The translations under genes and the position numbers were made by a program. A DNA stretch of 38,675 bases from positions 1-38,675 of the IMG/VR virus record IMGVR_UViG_3300044678_001237; one strand, written 5' to 3'. Shown here one piece after another: positions 20,474 through 29,354 of this stretch. The notes below the pieces were generated by a model that saw only the letters and a program-made list of their open reading frames with translations, ran no database searches and had not been told where the DNA came from. Within the stretch, counting starts at the first letter, position 1; each line of letters starts with the position of its first letter. Origin of the DNA: a virus.

Positions 20474-22452
20474 CCACCGATTTGGCTTGCGACTTCCGGC
20501 GGCATGTCTTGGCCCATGACCATCATGCCGCCGCCTGCCGCCGCTGTCATGGGAATGCCGTAACGCTTGAGGATGTCGATGATGCTGTCGTCAAAGATGA
20601 CGTAGTTGTAGGTACCACCTTCTGCGCCACGGCTTCCCGCGTCCTTGTAGCGAATACCCTTGATGCCTTGGTCTTTCAGCGAAATTAAGTCCTGACCACT
20701 AAGGCTTTCCACGATGTCCTTCGTAGTCATGTCGCCCCAATCACTGCCACCACCTGAAAAATGAGGGGAGTTTTCAAGCCTGCGAAGTAAATTCTGCGGC
20801 TGCTCACTAAGAGGCTTATCCCAATCAAGCAGCTCGTCAGGCTTTACGTTCAGGCGGACTTGGTACATGGAGCCGGGGTTCCTGTTTACAAAGTCTTTCC
20901 ATCCATACCTGTTTGCCAACTCATCCAGCGCGCTAGCGATTTCATCTTCCTTGCCGCGCGGCGCAATCTGCCGGACCTTGTCTGTCAGGCGGCTCCAGTC
21001 TGGACGGCTTGACCCGCCTTGCATAATGTCAATCTGCAATTCCTCTAAGGCTCTGTCTGCGAGCGTATAGGCGTCATCTTGCGCTTCAGTCCAGTCCATC
21101 CGCTGTTGCCAAGGAATGGCCGGGAGCGCCTGCGGCTGGTCTGACAACATACCTCGATATGTTTTTGCCACGTCTTCCGCTTCGGCAAAGTATAGCCCAT
21201 GCCCATAAGCCTGCGCGCCTTCGCCCGTCCCAATCTTGTCCATGCTGAACTTGTCGAATGTATGTGGACTGCCGTGGTAGGCGATAAGCCCACCGTCAGC
21301 CTCGTTCACCAGCGGCGTCAATGTCGGCCCAGAGCCATAACTTGCAGAGCCGCCCTTAGAACGTTTGTCCACTATTTGGTGATAAGGCGCAGTATCCGCT
21401 GTGCGCCAAGGGGCAAACGCCTGCGTCGTCAACTGCTCTGGACTGAGGCTTAGGCGGGTTTCTACGTTGCGCGCCTCAACCTCACCGGCTGACCGTTTGT
21501 AGCGGCTGATGTCTTTTGCTTTTGGATTGTCTTTCAGGCGCGCGCCTGAAGAAAACCCTTCGCGCGCCTGAAGTGCGTGCTGCAACTCATGCAGCAATGT
21601 TGAGTGCGCATTATTGTCACCAACGAAAATAGCCTCCCCTGCGGACGACTTTTGTGGCATGTACATGCCTTCGTCTTGGTTCCTCAAGCCATATAGCTTG
21701 ATAGTCGCCAAATCAGGATACGCTTCGAATAGTTTCGGATGTGAAAGCACGTCCCCCACGCTTGCCTTAGTTCCGATGTCGCGTGTCATCTGAGACTGTT
21801 GGTCCGGTATCTCAAACCGCCACTTGTCGTCTACACCCTTAAACCATCCAGTTTCGCTAAATATGTCGTCACTTGACGCGCCGTCTTTTGCCATTTGCTT
21901 TGCGCGTGCAAGTTTAGCCTTGTCTGCCGTCAGGGCTGTCGGGCCGCCGAATGTGAAGCGCACGGACGGGTCAGGCTGAAACGTATACCCCGCCCTATTC
22001 GCCATGCCTTCCACCTGGTCTGCTGCCCGCGCAAGGTAAGGACGTGTCACGCCCAAGCCCTTCACCGCCCCCAAGGTCAATCCCGTCATGGCAAGGTCAT
22101 TGGTAATGTCAGCCGGATAGCCTGTCAGGTCTTCCACGGGCTGGCCGACATAGGTGTTGACCGCTTCGCCCACGGGCTGAAGGATTGGGTTCAAGATTGG
22201 ACTAAGCGCGGCGCTGACAGGTGCGCCCATCCAGCTTGTCCCACCCAAGGCCAAGCGTGGAATGCCCGTCAGCACGTCGCCGCGTTCGACGATATCGCCC
22301 AAGCCCTGCGCGCTGCGTTCGGCCCCGGCCATGAAGTCCTCCCGCACCCGCCCGCCATAGGCTTGAATCTCGTCGGCTATCTGTTCGAGCCGCGTCTTGC
22401 GGCGTTCGGGCATTTTCTTGCCGACTTGTTTGGCCAAAGCATTATCCGCCAT
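20470..22452 (-). CDS. Polyvalent protein: zincin metallopeptidase plus ADP-ribosyltransferase-like domain (660 aa)
   Basis: N-terminus about 1-135 with amphipathic/hydrophobic stretches like ejection proteins. Residues about 195-220 read DDIFSETGWFKGVDDKWRFEIPD, an LPD23-type segment of large polyvalent proteins. A zincin motif follows, LLHELQHALQ (H288, E289, H292), with AGEVEARN about 30 residues later supplying a likely third ligand. Then an ART-like domain: LIAYHGSPHTFDKF (H393), GHGLYFAE (Y421) and a final NYVIFDDSIIDILKRYG, the H-Y-x class pattern. Such proteins are packaged and injected to modify host targets. It is the last late gene, after the spanins; the start overlaps Rz1 by 11 nt. 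Confidence 0.8.
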   Translation of the reverse strand: MADNALAKQVGKKMPERRKTRLEQIADEIQAYGGRVREDFMAGAERSAQGLGDIVERGDVLTGIPRLALGGTSWMGAPVSAALSPILNPILQPVGEAVNTYVGQPVEDLTGYPADITNDLAMTGLTLGAVKGLGVTRPYLARAADQVEGMANRAGYTFQPDPSVRFTFGGPTALTADKAKLARAKQMAKDGASSDDIFSETGWFKGVDDKWRFEIPDQQSQMTRDIGTKASVGDVLSHPKLFEAYPDLATIKLYGLRNQDEGMYMPQKSSAGEAIFVGDNNAHSTLLHELQHALQAREGFSSGARLKDNPKAKDISRYKRSAGEVEARNVETRLSLSPEQLTTQAFAPWRTADTAPYHQIVDKRSKGGSASYGSGPTLTPLVNEADGGLIAYHGSPHTFDKFSMDKIGTGEGAQAYGHGLYFAEAEDVAKTYRGMLSDQPQALPAIPWQQRMDWTEAQDDAYTLADRALEELQIDIMQGGSSRPDWSRLTDKVRQIAPRGKEDEIASALDELANRYGWKDFVNRNPGSMYQVRLNVKPDELLDWDKPLSEQPQNLLRRLENSPHFSGGGSDWGDMTTKDIVESLSGQDLISLKDQGIKGIRYKDAGSRGAEGGTYNYVIFDDSIIDILKRYGIPMTAAAGGGMMVMGQDMPPEVASQIGG

Positions 22453-22708
22453 GCGCGCATTCCTTGATATGCCAATCCGCCAATGCGTTGTGCTTCAGGC
22501 GCAGTTCTTCAAAGCGCCCGATATCTTCGACATATTGCCCCAGCACTTCCCCTTGCGTGACCGCCGGGGCTTCGCCCTTAGTCCCCAGCGGCTTCGCTGG
22601 CAGCAGCAGTTCCGCCGGGGGCTGGGGGCACGTCGGCCCCTTCCCGAAGGCGCTGCAACTGGCTAGCGACAGGGTCAGGCAAGTCACACTCAGGATTCTG
22701 CGGGACAT
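22442..22708 (-). CDS. Outer-membrane spanin (Rz1-like lipoprotein)
   Basis: 88 aa from ATG 22708; a longer open frame is rejected. The N-terminus MSRRILSVTCLTLSLASCSAF is a lipoprotein signal with lipobox LASC, so Cys18 would be lipidated. Then a Pro-rich stretch (GPTCPQPPAELLLP) typical of Rz1, and a helical end. It begins inside the Rz gene in another frame (131-nt overlap), the classic nested Rz/Rz1 arrangement. Pairs with the inner spanin to fuse the two membranes at lysis. Confidence 0.85.
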   Translation of the reverse strand: MSRRILSVTCLTLSLASCSAFGKGPTCPQPPAELLLPAKPLGTKGEAPAVTQGEVLGQYVEDIGRFEELRLKHNALADWHIKECAHGG

Positions 22709-22952
22709 ATTTCGTGACAGTCTGTTTGACGATTTTGACTTTTTCGACCACGCGCGCCTGCGCTGTTGCCAGTTCACGCTGCGCCTTCAGCCGGGCCACG
22801 TCGGCAGCGACCCGGCGTTCTAGTTCGTTGCGCAGTTCAAGCCGATAGCCTTCAGCCGTGGCGGCTTTCAATCGCCAGCCATTGGCCACCCACCCTGCAT
22901 AGACAAGCCCCAGAACGAACGCGGCCCAAAGGCCGAGCCGAAGATAGGTCAC
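22578..22952 (-). CDS. Inner-membrane spanin (Rz-like)
   Basis: 124 aa, GTG start in a GTGA overlap with the holin stop. One N-terminal transmembrane helix (about 5-24, LGLWAAFVLGLVYAGWVANG), a long coiled coil (about 30-75, LRNELERRVAADVARLKAQRELATAQA), and the Rz-like NPECDLPDPVASQLQRLR near residue 90. N-in, C-out topology fits an i-spanin. The Ala/Pro/Gly tail overlaps the Rz1 signal sequence in DNA. Confidence 0.82.
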   Translation of the reverse strand: MTYLRLGLWAAFVLGLVYAGWVANGWRLKAATAEGYRLELRNELERRVAADVARLKAQRELATAQARVVEKVKIVKQTVTKYVPQNPECDLPDPVASQLQRLREGADVPPAPGGTAAASEAAGD

Positions 22953-23188
22953 GGCTTCGGCAGGTTGTTGGGCTGGTTGGCAGCACCCACGGCGGTCAAG
23001 GCAATCAGCAGGGCATTCACTTCGTTCAGGTAGGGAATGGTGAAGCCCGCACCGAAGGTGTCCAGCACAACACTGACCGCCACAATCAGGGCCGACAGGA
23101 CGGCAGCGACAGCGGCAATGCGGGTCTTATAGCCGGGGAAGTAATTCAGCGCCGAGACAATCACGTCAATCGCAAGTTTCCAGTTCAT
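22949..23188 (-). CDS. Holin-like two-helix membrane protein (79 aa)
   Basis: AAGGAAG precedes ATG 23188. After a short N-terminus (MNWKLAIDVIVSALNYFPGYKTR) come two hydrophobic helices (about 24-44 and 55-69) with a Pro-rich C-terminus. Placed between an endolysin/XhlA-like pair and spanins. The endolysin has no signal sequence, so a pore-forming holin is needed for its release. Confidence 0.7.
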   Translation of the reverse strand: MNWKLAIDVIVSALNYFPGYKTRIAAVAAVLSALIVAVSVVLDTFGAGFTIPYLNEVNALLIALTAVGAANQPNNLPKP

Positions 23189-23200
23189 GGGTCTTCCTTT

Positions 23201-23422
23201 CTACTGCGTTCCGATTTTCACGCCAAAATACGCAAGCAATCCCGCGACAGCGGCTATCACGGAATATCCGAGAATAATCACGTAGCGTGCACCGCGAAGC
23301 TGGTGCAGCACGCTGGTCAGCGTCTGCACTTCTGCCCGCAGGCGTGACACTTCATTGGTCAGGCCGATAACCTGGCCCTGCAGCTTTCCAACGTCTTGGT
23401 GAAGTTCTGCAATCGTGGTCAT
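23201..23422 (-). CDS. XhlA-like coiled-coil/tail-anchored protein (73 aa)
   Basis: ATG 23422 in an ATGA overlap with the endolysin stop. The N-terminal coiled coil (IAELHQDVGKLQGQVIGLTNEVSRLRAEVQTL) and single C-terminal membrane helix (YVIILGYSVIAAVAGLLAYFG) match the layout of haemolysin XhlA-type proteins, which sit in lysis cassettes and act with holin and endolysin. Confidence 0.65.
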   Translation of the reverse strand: MTTIAELHQDVGKLQGQVIGLTNEVSRLRAEVQTLTSVLHQLRGARYVIILGYSVIAAVAGLLAYFGVKIGTQ

Positions 23423-23793
23423 GGGTAGGATTTCCTGTCGAGTTCGATGTGAGGCCCGTCCTTGAAGGTTCGGAAATCTCCTCCCCAGACGATGGGCACC
23501 TTGAGTTCCTGCGCGGCCTTCTTGAACGCGTCCGCCACCGGCTTGAACGCAGGCCACTTCCATGTGATTTGCCCACCCACGACAGGCACGAAGTCGATGG
23601 CGTGACCCGTCAGGTGGCGCGAGTTCATGGTCTTCGACGCGCCCTTGGCGACCAGTTCTTTCTGGCGCTCGACCGTGCGCACGCCTTCGGTGATAATGAA
23701 CGGCGTGGGGCTAAGTTCAGCGGCGCGCTTGACCACGCGCACAAGGTCGCCGTGCACGCCTTTCAGCGCGGTGAGGCTTCGGGTGTTGAGCAT
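23419..23793 (-). CDS. Endolysin, M15-type (VanY-like) L-alanyl-D-glutamate/D-Ala peptidase
   Basis: 124 aa. The zinc site is SRHLTGHAIDFVPV (H60, D67) and DGPHIEL (H115), the M15/VanY pattern, with W103-GGDF between them. Length is that of short single-domain phage peptidases. No signal peptide is present, so it accumulates in the cytoplasm until the holin fires. It cuts peptide stems or bridges of peptidoglycan. Confidence 0.88.
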   Translation of the reverse strand: MLNTRSLTALKGVHGDLVRVVKRAAELSPTPFIITEGVRTVERQKELVAKGASKTMNSRHLTGHAIDFVPVVGGQITWKWPAFKPVADAFKKAAQELKVPIVWGGDFRTFKDGPHIELDRKSYP

Positions 23794-23796
23794 GGG

Positions 23797-25002
23797 TTAC
23801 TGGTCGCCCATGAAGATTGCATGCACCGTTCCAACGTCTTGGGCACTGCCTGCGCTGGCCGATTGGCACAAAATGTTGCACGTTGTCGTCGCCAGCGAAT
23901 TGCAAGTGACAAGGATGTTGCTGCCTATCGTCGTCTGCACCGTGCCTACGGCAACGTAGGTTGTGCTGGACATGGCATTTGTGAAGGTCACGATGTAAGT
24001 TCCGGCCCCAGAACGTGAGACGCCAGTAACATTGTGGCTGCTGCTTATCGTGCAAGCGCCGTCAGTTCCACGCGCCACAAACGAAACCCATGCCTTGGAA
24101 GCACCGGGGTGGAACCTTGCGCGGCCTGCTGTTACCAGTGCCGTGGTGGACGAAGCGGCTTCCATGTCCGCTTGCGTTGCAATGAAGTCCGCGTTGTTGA
24201 CGGGCGAACCGGAAGCCCGCTGGTAGTTCACGCACCGCCAGTTTGACCCGGTCGCGTCCTGCGCCGCGTCGTTGATGAAGTCCACCACGTCGCCTGCCAC
24301 GGTCGTGATATTGACCGCACCCGGCAGAATGAAACTGGTGCCGTTGTGTGTCAGTTGCAGCGCCCCAGCAAAGCGCAAGGATACGCGCCGCCCGCCCGAG
24401 CCTGTCGATATACCCGTGACCGTGGTCGTGCCCGTGACCGTAAACACCCCACCCCCCGTTGCCGGAAGCGAAATCGTGCTGGCCGACGCAATGTCAGTCC
24501 CCCGTTGCCAAAGCCCCGCAAGCGCGTCCGGCGTCACCGCCTTGGTCGCGTCGGTGCCCGTCAGGACTTCAGACACATTGGCAGCATTGATAAGGCTGTC
24601 CACCCCGCCTTCAAGAATCCAGGCGCTGTTGGCTGCATTGCGGCGGTAGACATTCCCGTCCGTCGTGTTGTGATAGCGCAGGAACGGATAGGCCGTGGCC
24701 GGCGCACTGGCCACGCTGATAATCTGGCTTGTCCCGTCCACCGGGTCCAGCGTGTCAATGGCCACGTCGGCACTGGTGGTCAGCACCACCTTGTAACGAC
24801 CGGCGACGAGGTAAATTTCCCCGAAGCGCCCGTTCGCGTCTGCAACCACAGGGTTTGCATTGACGCTAGTCAATCCTGCGTCGGAATAAGTAGCCTTCGG
24901 GGTGGTGGTTCCTGTTTCATAGAACCAGGCTTTTGCGGCAATATGTGGTGCACCGTTGCCGTCAGAAAGCTGTTGGCCGGAAAGCCAGAAGAGTTGAGCC
25001 AT
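23797..25002 (-). CDS. Second tail fibre/spike with P22-like head-binding N-terminus (401 aa)
   Basis: AAGGT precedes ATG 25002. The N-terminal region (LSDGNGAPHIAAKAWFYETGTTTPKATYSDAGLTSVN...ANGRFGEIYLVAGRYKVVL, about 11-80) resembles the particle-binding domain shared by many podovirus tail proteins. A Thr/Gly/Ser-rich beta region and a distinct C-terminal domain follow (FHPGASKAWVSFVARGTDGAC...). Between its start and the gp16-like stop is a 107-nt gap with no minus-strand gene. Confidence 0.8.
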   Translation of the reverse strand: MAQLFWLSGQQLSDGNGAPHIAAKAWFYETGTTTPKATYSDAGLTSVNANPVVADANGRFGEIYLVAGRYKVVLTTSADVAIDTLDPVDGTSQIISVASAPATAYPFLRYHNTTDGNVYRRNAANSAWILEGGVDSLINAANVSEVLTGTDATKAVTPDALAGLWQRGTDIASASTISLPATGGGVFTVTGTTTVTGISTGSGGRRVSLRFAGALQLTHNGTSFILPGAVNITTVAGDVVDFINDAAQDATGSNWRCVNYQRASGSPVNNADFIATQADMEAASSTTALVTAGRARFHPGASKAWVSFVARGTDGACTISSSHNVTGVSRSGAGTYIVTFTNAMSSTTYVAVGTVQTTIGSNILVTCNSLATTTCNILCQSASAGSAQDVGTVHAIFMGDQ

Positions 25003-25109
25003 GGGATTACCTTTGCGAAGCGTGCAATGAAATGACAGCCGTGGTTACATTCGCCGCGCTTGTGGCATTCATTCGCGGCGTGCCAGTGCTGTTTAACTGG
25101 GCTGTCCGT

Positions 25110-26885
25110 CTACTGCGGCGCAGGAAGCAGCGCAGGGCGCTCAAGGCTTTGCCCCCGCCCAGCGACACCGGCAGAACCTGGCACTGAGCCTCGAGCCGAT
25201 TGAGCAGCCATGACGCGCGGGTCAAATTTGCGCGCGTTGCCACCAGCACGACGCAGCGCACCCGCAACCATGCGGGCACCAAGTTTTTTGCTTTCCAAGA
25301 GCGACTTGATTATCTTTGAGCCGCCCCACACTGTGGCGGCGGGAGCAATGACTTGCGGGGCCAAAACCGCTGCCCCTCCCGTGCCCAAGGCTGTATAGAG
25401 AAGCTGCCTTTCGGGCGTCTGCGAACCGGGAATTTCCTTCAGGAACTGCTGCCCGCCTTGGGCCAGCTTGCCTAGCTTCCCACCGCCCGTATACGCCATG
25501 TTCTTGTCGTTGGTCATGACCTTCTGAAGCAGAAGCGCAGGGCTGATATTCCCGTCAGCCGCCTTTGGCACCAAGTCCTGAACGACTTTCATGGCCCGAT
25601 ATTGTCGCTTGGCGTCATTGAGCATGGCCACGTCTTCGGGTGCTGCAAAGCGTGCAAATGCGTCGTCCATGGCCTCGCGGACTTGGCCAGCGTAGTACTT
25701 GATATTCGGGTCTGCGCTGCTTGTGAGATTCTGCAACGCGCCGCCCTTGCTGGTGAAAGCGTGATACTTGCGCCCGTTAAGAACGCCACCACCCTTGTTC
25801 GTTTCCGTCATAATGCTGGCAATGGCCTTGCCTACGTCATTGGCCTGTGCGTCCGTCAGATTTGTTGTAGCGCGCAACTGAACGTCGGCAAGGTCGTCAA
25901 GCAACTTCTGGTCTGCGAAAATGTTGTTGCGCTCAAAGACGTTATTGAACATGCCGCCAATGCGCTCGCGCGCGCGCGACATGACTTGTGGCGTGATTGC
26001 GTCGGCCTGCTCGCCAAACGTGCGCGCGACGGCAGAATTGAACTGCCGCAACTGGCGCGCACGGTTCGCATTGCCTGTAAATGGCACCTTGGACACGGCG
26101 TCATAGACAATCTTTGCAGGCTTCGTGCCGACTTGCCCCGGAAACAAGTCAATGCCTTCGTCAATCATGTCCTGCGCCAAGCGCGCCGTTTCTTGCGTCA
26201 TGCCGCCCGTGGGAACCCTTGCCGACCGAACTGCCGATACCGCAGAGGGGGCAATTCCCCCAAGCAACCCGCCGACAACAGGTGCCCACGGATTATCAGG
26301 GAAGGCGTCTTGCGCTGCCTGCGAACCAATGCCACCCGTGACGCCAGCCGTCACGACAGGGGCAATCAGCTTTGCGGGCGCAAGTGCAGCGCCGGGACCG
26401 ACAAATTCGCCAATCCGCCTTGCATACTCTTCCGCTTTGTTTGTCGGCCTTGGTCCAAAAATGTCGGGGCTTACATACGCCTCGAACATATTCTTGACGT
26501 TCTGGGAACCGAAGGGGTTGTTTGCATACTGCTCCGGCGTCAAAGGCTTTGCGCCAAACTGCTGACCCACCTTGTCAACACCCATAAGCGCAAGGTCGTT
26601 GACCGCACCGGGCAGCGTCAGAAGTGCCTCGACGGCACCGCCTGCAAAGTTTCCAGCCAGGCCCTGAGCACCGCGCCCAATCTGTTCCATGAGCGACGAC
26701 TCGCCTTGCTGCGAGGTATCAGCGATTTGCGGGTCAGAGCCTGGCGCGGCCTGCGTTGCAACCTGACCAGTACGAAGCTGCTTATAAACCTCGGCAACGC
26801 GCTGAAACTCGGGCGTGCCTGACTTGTCTTTGTTTGCACGCAACCACTGGGCGGAGGCCGCTAGCCGCTCTTCATTTGTCGCCAT
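25110..26885 (-). CDS. DNA ejection protein, P22 gp16-position (591 aa)
   Basis: TAATG overlap with the gp20-like gene. The N-terminus is short and charged (NEERLAASAQWLRANKDKSGTPEFQRVAEVYKQLR), a motif opening common to large phage internal proteins. Gly/Ala-rich amphipathic segments follow (about 70-200), then a long helical middle and C-terminal hydrophobic stretches. P22 gp16 (609 aa) enters the host with DNA and aids its passage. Length, gene order (gp7, gp20, gp16) and composition support the call. Confidence 0.75.
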   Translation of the reverse strand: MATNEERLAASAQWLRANKDKSGTPEFQRVAEVYKQLRTGQVATQAAPGSDPQIADTSQQGESSLMEQIGRGAQGLAGNFAGGAVEALLTLPGAVNDLALMGVDKVGQQFGAKPLTPEQYANNPFGSQNVKNMFEAYVSPDIFGPRPTNKAEEYARRIGEFVGPGAALAPAKLIAPVVTAGVTGGIGSQAAQDAFPDNPWAPVVGGLLGGIAPSAVSAVRSARVPTGGMTQETARLAQDMIDEGIDLFPGQVGTKPAKIVYDAVSKVPFTGNANRARQLRQFNSAVARTFGEQADAITPQVMSRARERIGGMFNNVFERNNIFADQKLLDDLADVQLRATTNLTDAQANDVGKAIASIMTETNKGGGVLNGRKYHAFTSKGGALQNLTSSADPNIKYYAGQVREAMDDAFARFAAPEDVAMLNDAKRQYRAMKVVQDLVPKAADGNISPALLLQKVMTNDKNMAYTGGGKLGKLAQGGQQFLKEIPGSQTPERQLLYTALGTGGAAVLAPQVIAPAATVWGGSKIIKSLLESKKLGARMVAGALRRAGGNARKFDPRVMAAQSARGSVPGSAGVAGRGQSLERPALLPAPQ

Positions 26886-27943
26886 TATTTTAACCCCAAG
26901 AGCGCGTCAACGTCTGAAAAATCGTCCCCTTGCGCCGTTGCGTTACCGCCCTGATAAGTCAATCCCATTTCACTTGGGAGCGTAACGCTTGCTGGGTCAA
27001 ACAACGGGAAATTGTTGCGCTGGCGGCGAATGTTTATCTTCTGCATTTTCAAGGCCGCAGCTTGCGCGTTTAGCTGTTCAATTCGCTTTAGGGCACCAAT
27101 GACATAATCTTGGTCGTTCAGCCCGGCAATGAGGGCATTCCATTCGCGAATGGCGTCACCTTCAGTCTGCACGCCAGCATTTAGCCGCAAACTGTCATTC
27201 CGCATGGATTCCAAGTCGTTCTGGAATAGTTGCAGTTCGCGACTGTTAGTGGTTGATAAACCTGTTTGTGTCCCAACTATGCGAGCAAGTTGGCTGACAG
27301 GCCCTGTCTCAAGTCCGCCCTTCTCAAATCTGCGCCGCCACCCTGCAACTTTTGTTTTGAGGGAGTTTGCGCCTTGCAAGGCGTCGATGTCTTTGTCTTC
27401 AGCAGCCTGCAAAGGCGTTGCCATTGGCTTGGACGGTGCAGAAGTTGCTGGGACGCCAGGGGCACTACCACCAGCACCACCACCACTTGCCGCCGCATAA
27501 CGCTGCGAAGCCAAGGCGCGGGCAGCACGGCCTTGTTCCTGTTCGGTGCCAATCTGGGCTTGCTTAAACCTCAGTTCCAGTTCCTTCAGGGTCTGGCCCG
27601 TCTGCAACTTAATGCGCGGAATGTCGGCCATGGTGATTTGCGCCACGTCTTCCGGCTTGCCGCCGAAGGTGGTCAGATACCGCTGCTTGGCAATCTCAAG
27701 CGTTTGCGGATTGCGTTCGTCCACGCCTGCGAGAATCTCATTCATGGCCGCGCCACGACGAAGCGCCATATCAAGTTGACCCGCGTCCATATCGAACTGA
27801 AACCGCTGTTCCGACATTTGGTCCGAACGGTCCTGCCGCATGCGCTGGCGTTCGGCTGCCTTCTGGGCCTCCTGGCGCTCAAGGCCAGACTGATAGGCAT
27901 TCAGGAAGTTGCCGACAATGTTGGGCTGCATGAGTTCTGCCAT
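26885..27943 (-). CDS. DNA ejection protein, P22 gp20-position (352 aa)
   Basis: ATG 27943 forms a TAATG overlap with the gp7-like stop; a GTG 12 nt upstream is not needed. Gln/Arg/Met-rich helical N-terminus (about 15-100: LERQEAQKAAERQRMRQDRSDQMSEQRFQFDMDAGQLDMALRRG) and a mostly helical remainder. Position second of the three ejection genes and size support an internal virion protein expelled ahead of DNA. Confidence 0.7.
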   Translation of the reverse strand: MAELMQPNIVGNFLNAYQSGLERQEAQKAAERQRMRQDRSDQMSEQRFQFDMDAGQLDMALRRGAAMNEILAGVDERNPQTLEIAKQRYLTTFGGKPEDVAQITMADIPRIKLQTGQTLKELELRFKQAQIGTEQEQGRAARALASQRYAAASGGGAGGSAPGVPATSAPSKPMATPLQAAEDKDIDALQGANSLKTKVAGWRRRFEKGGLETGPVSQLARIVGTQTGLSTTNSRELQLFQNDLESMRNDSLRLNAGVQTEGDAIREWNALIAGLNDQDYVIGALKRIEQLNAQAAALKMQKINIRRQRNNFPLFDPASVTLPSEMGLTYQGGNATAQGDDFSDVDALLGLK

Positions 27944-28605
27944 TAAATCCCCCACATGTAAGGCGTCGAGCCAGCAGCGGCAGGCGGCTTGTTGAACATG
28001 CCGCCCTGATAAGCGCCGTACAACTGCGCGCCCTGACTGAGCGCGTTGTTGATACTGTTGCCCGTGTTGATGTAGCCCTGCGCCCGTGCATTGCCCGCAG
28101 CCTGATACGCATTGGCCTGACCAGCGGCGGCGTTCTGTCCGAAGTTGCCCGTCTGCGCGGCGGCGTTCTGGCCCGTATCCACCATGCCACCCAAGCGACT
28201 GAGATAGTTGTTAAAGTCGCCGAGATAAAGCTGGCCCGTGCGGTCGCCGATTTCCTGCGCGGTCGCGCCCGAGAACAGGCCCCCGCGTGCCGCGCGCGAA
28301 GCGTCTACAGCGCCGACCGTGTCCTGTACCATGCGGGCGAGGAACGGGCTTTGCGTGTAGCCCTTAAGGGCTGCCTGATAGGCGTCCGGCCCCCCCATGC
28401 CAAGCAAGTCACCATAGCGGCCCAAGGCGGTAGCACCCGTGTCACGATAGGGTGCAAGGTCGGCGCGTGTCTGTTCGTACTGCTGGCGCTGAATGTCGGC
28501 AGACTGCTGCGCGGCTTTCTTCTGCGCGCTTGCGGCCTTGTTGCCAGAATAAACACTGGCACCCGCGCCGACTACGGCACTTCCAACGATTGCACCTACT
28601 GGCAT
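27943..28605 (-). CDS. DNA ejection protein, P22 gp7-position (220 aa)
   Basis: N-terminal hydrophobic glycine-zipper-like segment (VGAIVGSAVVGAGASVYSGN), then Ala/Gln-rich helices (KAASAQKKAAQQSADIQRQQYEQTRADLAPY), a middle part around PFLARMVQDTVGAVDASRAARGGLFSG, and Asn/Ala/Gln-rich repeats. The front and the ARGGLFSG region are typical of gp7-like internal proteins found before gp20 and gp16 types. Start overlaps the gp14-like gene by 10 nt. Confidence 0.78.
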   Translation of the reverse strand: MPVGAIVGSAVVGAGASVYSGNKAASAQKKAAQQSADIQRQQYEQTRADLAPYRDTGATALGRYGDLLGMGGPDAYQAALKGYTQSPFLARMVQDTVGAVDASRAARGGLFSGATAQEIGDRTGQLYLGDFNNYLSRLGGMVDTGQNAAAQTGNFGQNAAAGQANAYQAAGNARAQGYINTGNSINNALSQGAQLYGAYQGGMFNKPPAAAGSTPYMWGI

Positions 28606-29354
28606 GGCAACACCTCAAAATCTGTTCGGTCGTCTGTAATCTTCAAGCGGCTTTCGCCCATGTCCAAAATCAGCGGGTCGTGGCTTTCAATCAATATCGG
28701 CATGTAGCCCGCAAACATGGCCCAGCGATTGTAAAGCAGGCATGCCTTGCCCACTTGCCCCGCCCCTATCATGGCGCAGCAAGCGCCCACCCGCTTGTCA
28801 TGCTCCGCGTCGTCGGCATGCGGGTCGTCGCGCTTCGTGCGTGCGTCGAGCCGGTCATGAAACGACTTGCCTAAATCTTCCAGCCACGTTGCGCGCCTTA
28901 TCCAGTCTGGATACCGCAGCGCATGGAAGCTGGCCCCGATACGAATGCCATTGCGCACGAACAAGTCGTCCCGCCGGAAGTCCTGCACAAAGCCCATGTG
29001 CCGGGGCGGATGAGCCAAGGGGTTGTCGTCCGGGGCCACCGTCAGGATTTCAAGGCAGTCCGTCTGCACGAACATGAAGTCCGCCGCGTCATGGGCCGCA
29101 AGCAGCGCATGCCGCCCGCGCCCTTCCCTTCGGAAGAACGTATGCAACTGATAGACGCCGGGTTCCTGCCGGATAAACAGGAAGCCCCCGTGCGGCGTTG
29201 TCAGCAATACGTTGCCATTCACGCCCACATGCGGTGCCAAGTCGATTGACGTGGTGCCGTCAAATGCCACCAAGGGCAGGACTTCAGGGTCGTTCAGGAC
29301 TTCATTGGCAAAGGTGGCGTCGGTCGATAGCTGGACAATGCGCTGCCGCTTCAC
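28596..29354 (-). CDS. Head assembly protein, P22 gp14/DUF2824-like (252 aa)
   Basis: ATGA overlap with the collar-like gene. The middle (EPGVYQLHTFFRREGRGRHALLAAHDAADFMFVQTDCLEILTVAPDDNPLAHPPRHMGF, about 72-130) has the GNAT-like arrangement of DUF2824, the gp14 family: Gly/Arg-rich loop, helix, strand, then N-x-x-A...MGF. In P22 gp14 takes part in assembly of functional particles next to the ejection proteins, the same position as here. Whether the acetyltransferase-like fold is active is unknown. Confidence 0.7.
   Translation of the reverse strand: MKRQRIVQLSTDATFANEVLNDPEVLPLVAFDGTTSIDLAPHVGVNGNVLLTTPHGGFLFIRQEPGVYQLHTFFRREGRGRHALLAAHDAADFMFVQTDCLEILTVAPDDNPLAHPPRHMGFVQDFRRDDLFVRNGIRIGASFHALRYPDWIRRATWLEDLGKSFHDRLDARTKRDDPHADDAEHDKRVGACCAMIGAGQVGKACLLYNRWAMFAGYMPILIESHDPLILDMGESRLKITDDRTDFEVLPCQ

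Noticed and set aside
25602-26822. 406-codon plus-strand frame opposite the gp16-like gene
   Set aside because: Same reason: a long antisense frame in biased DNA, with no recognisable domain and no ribosome site.
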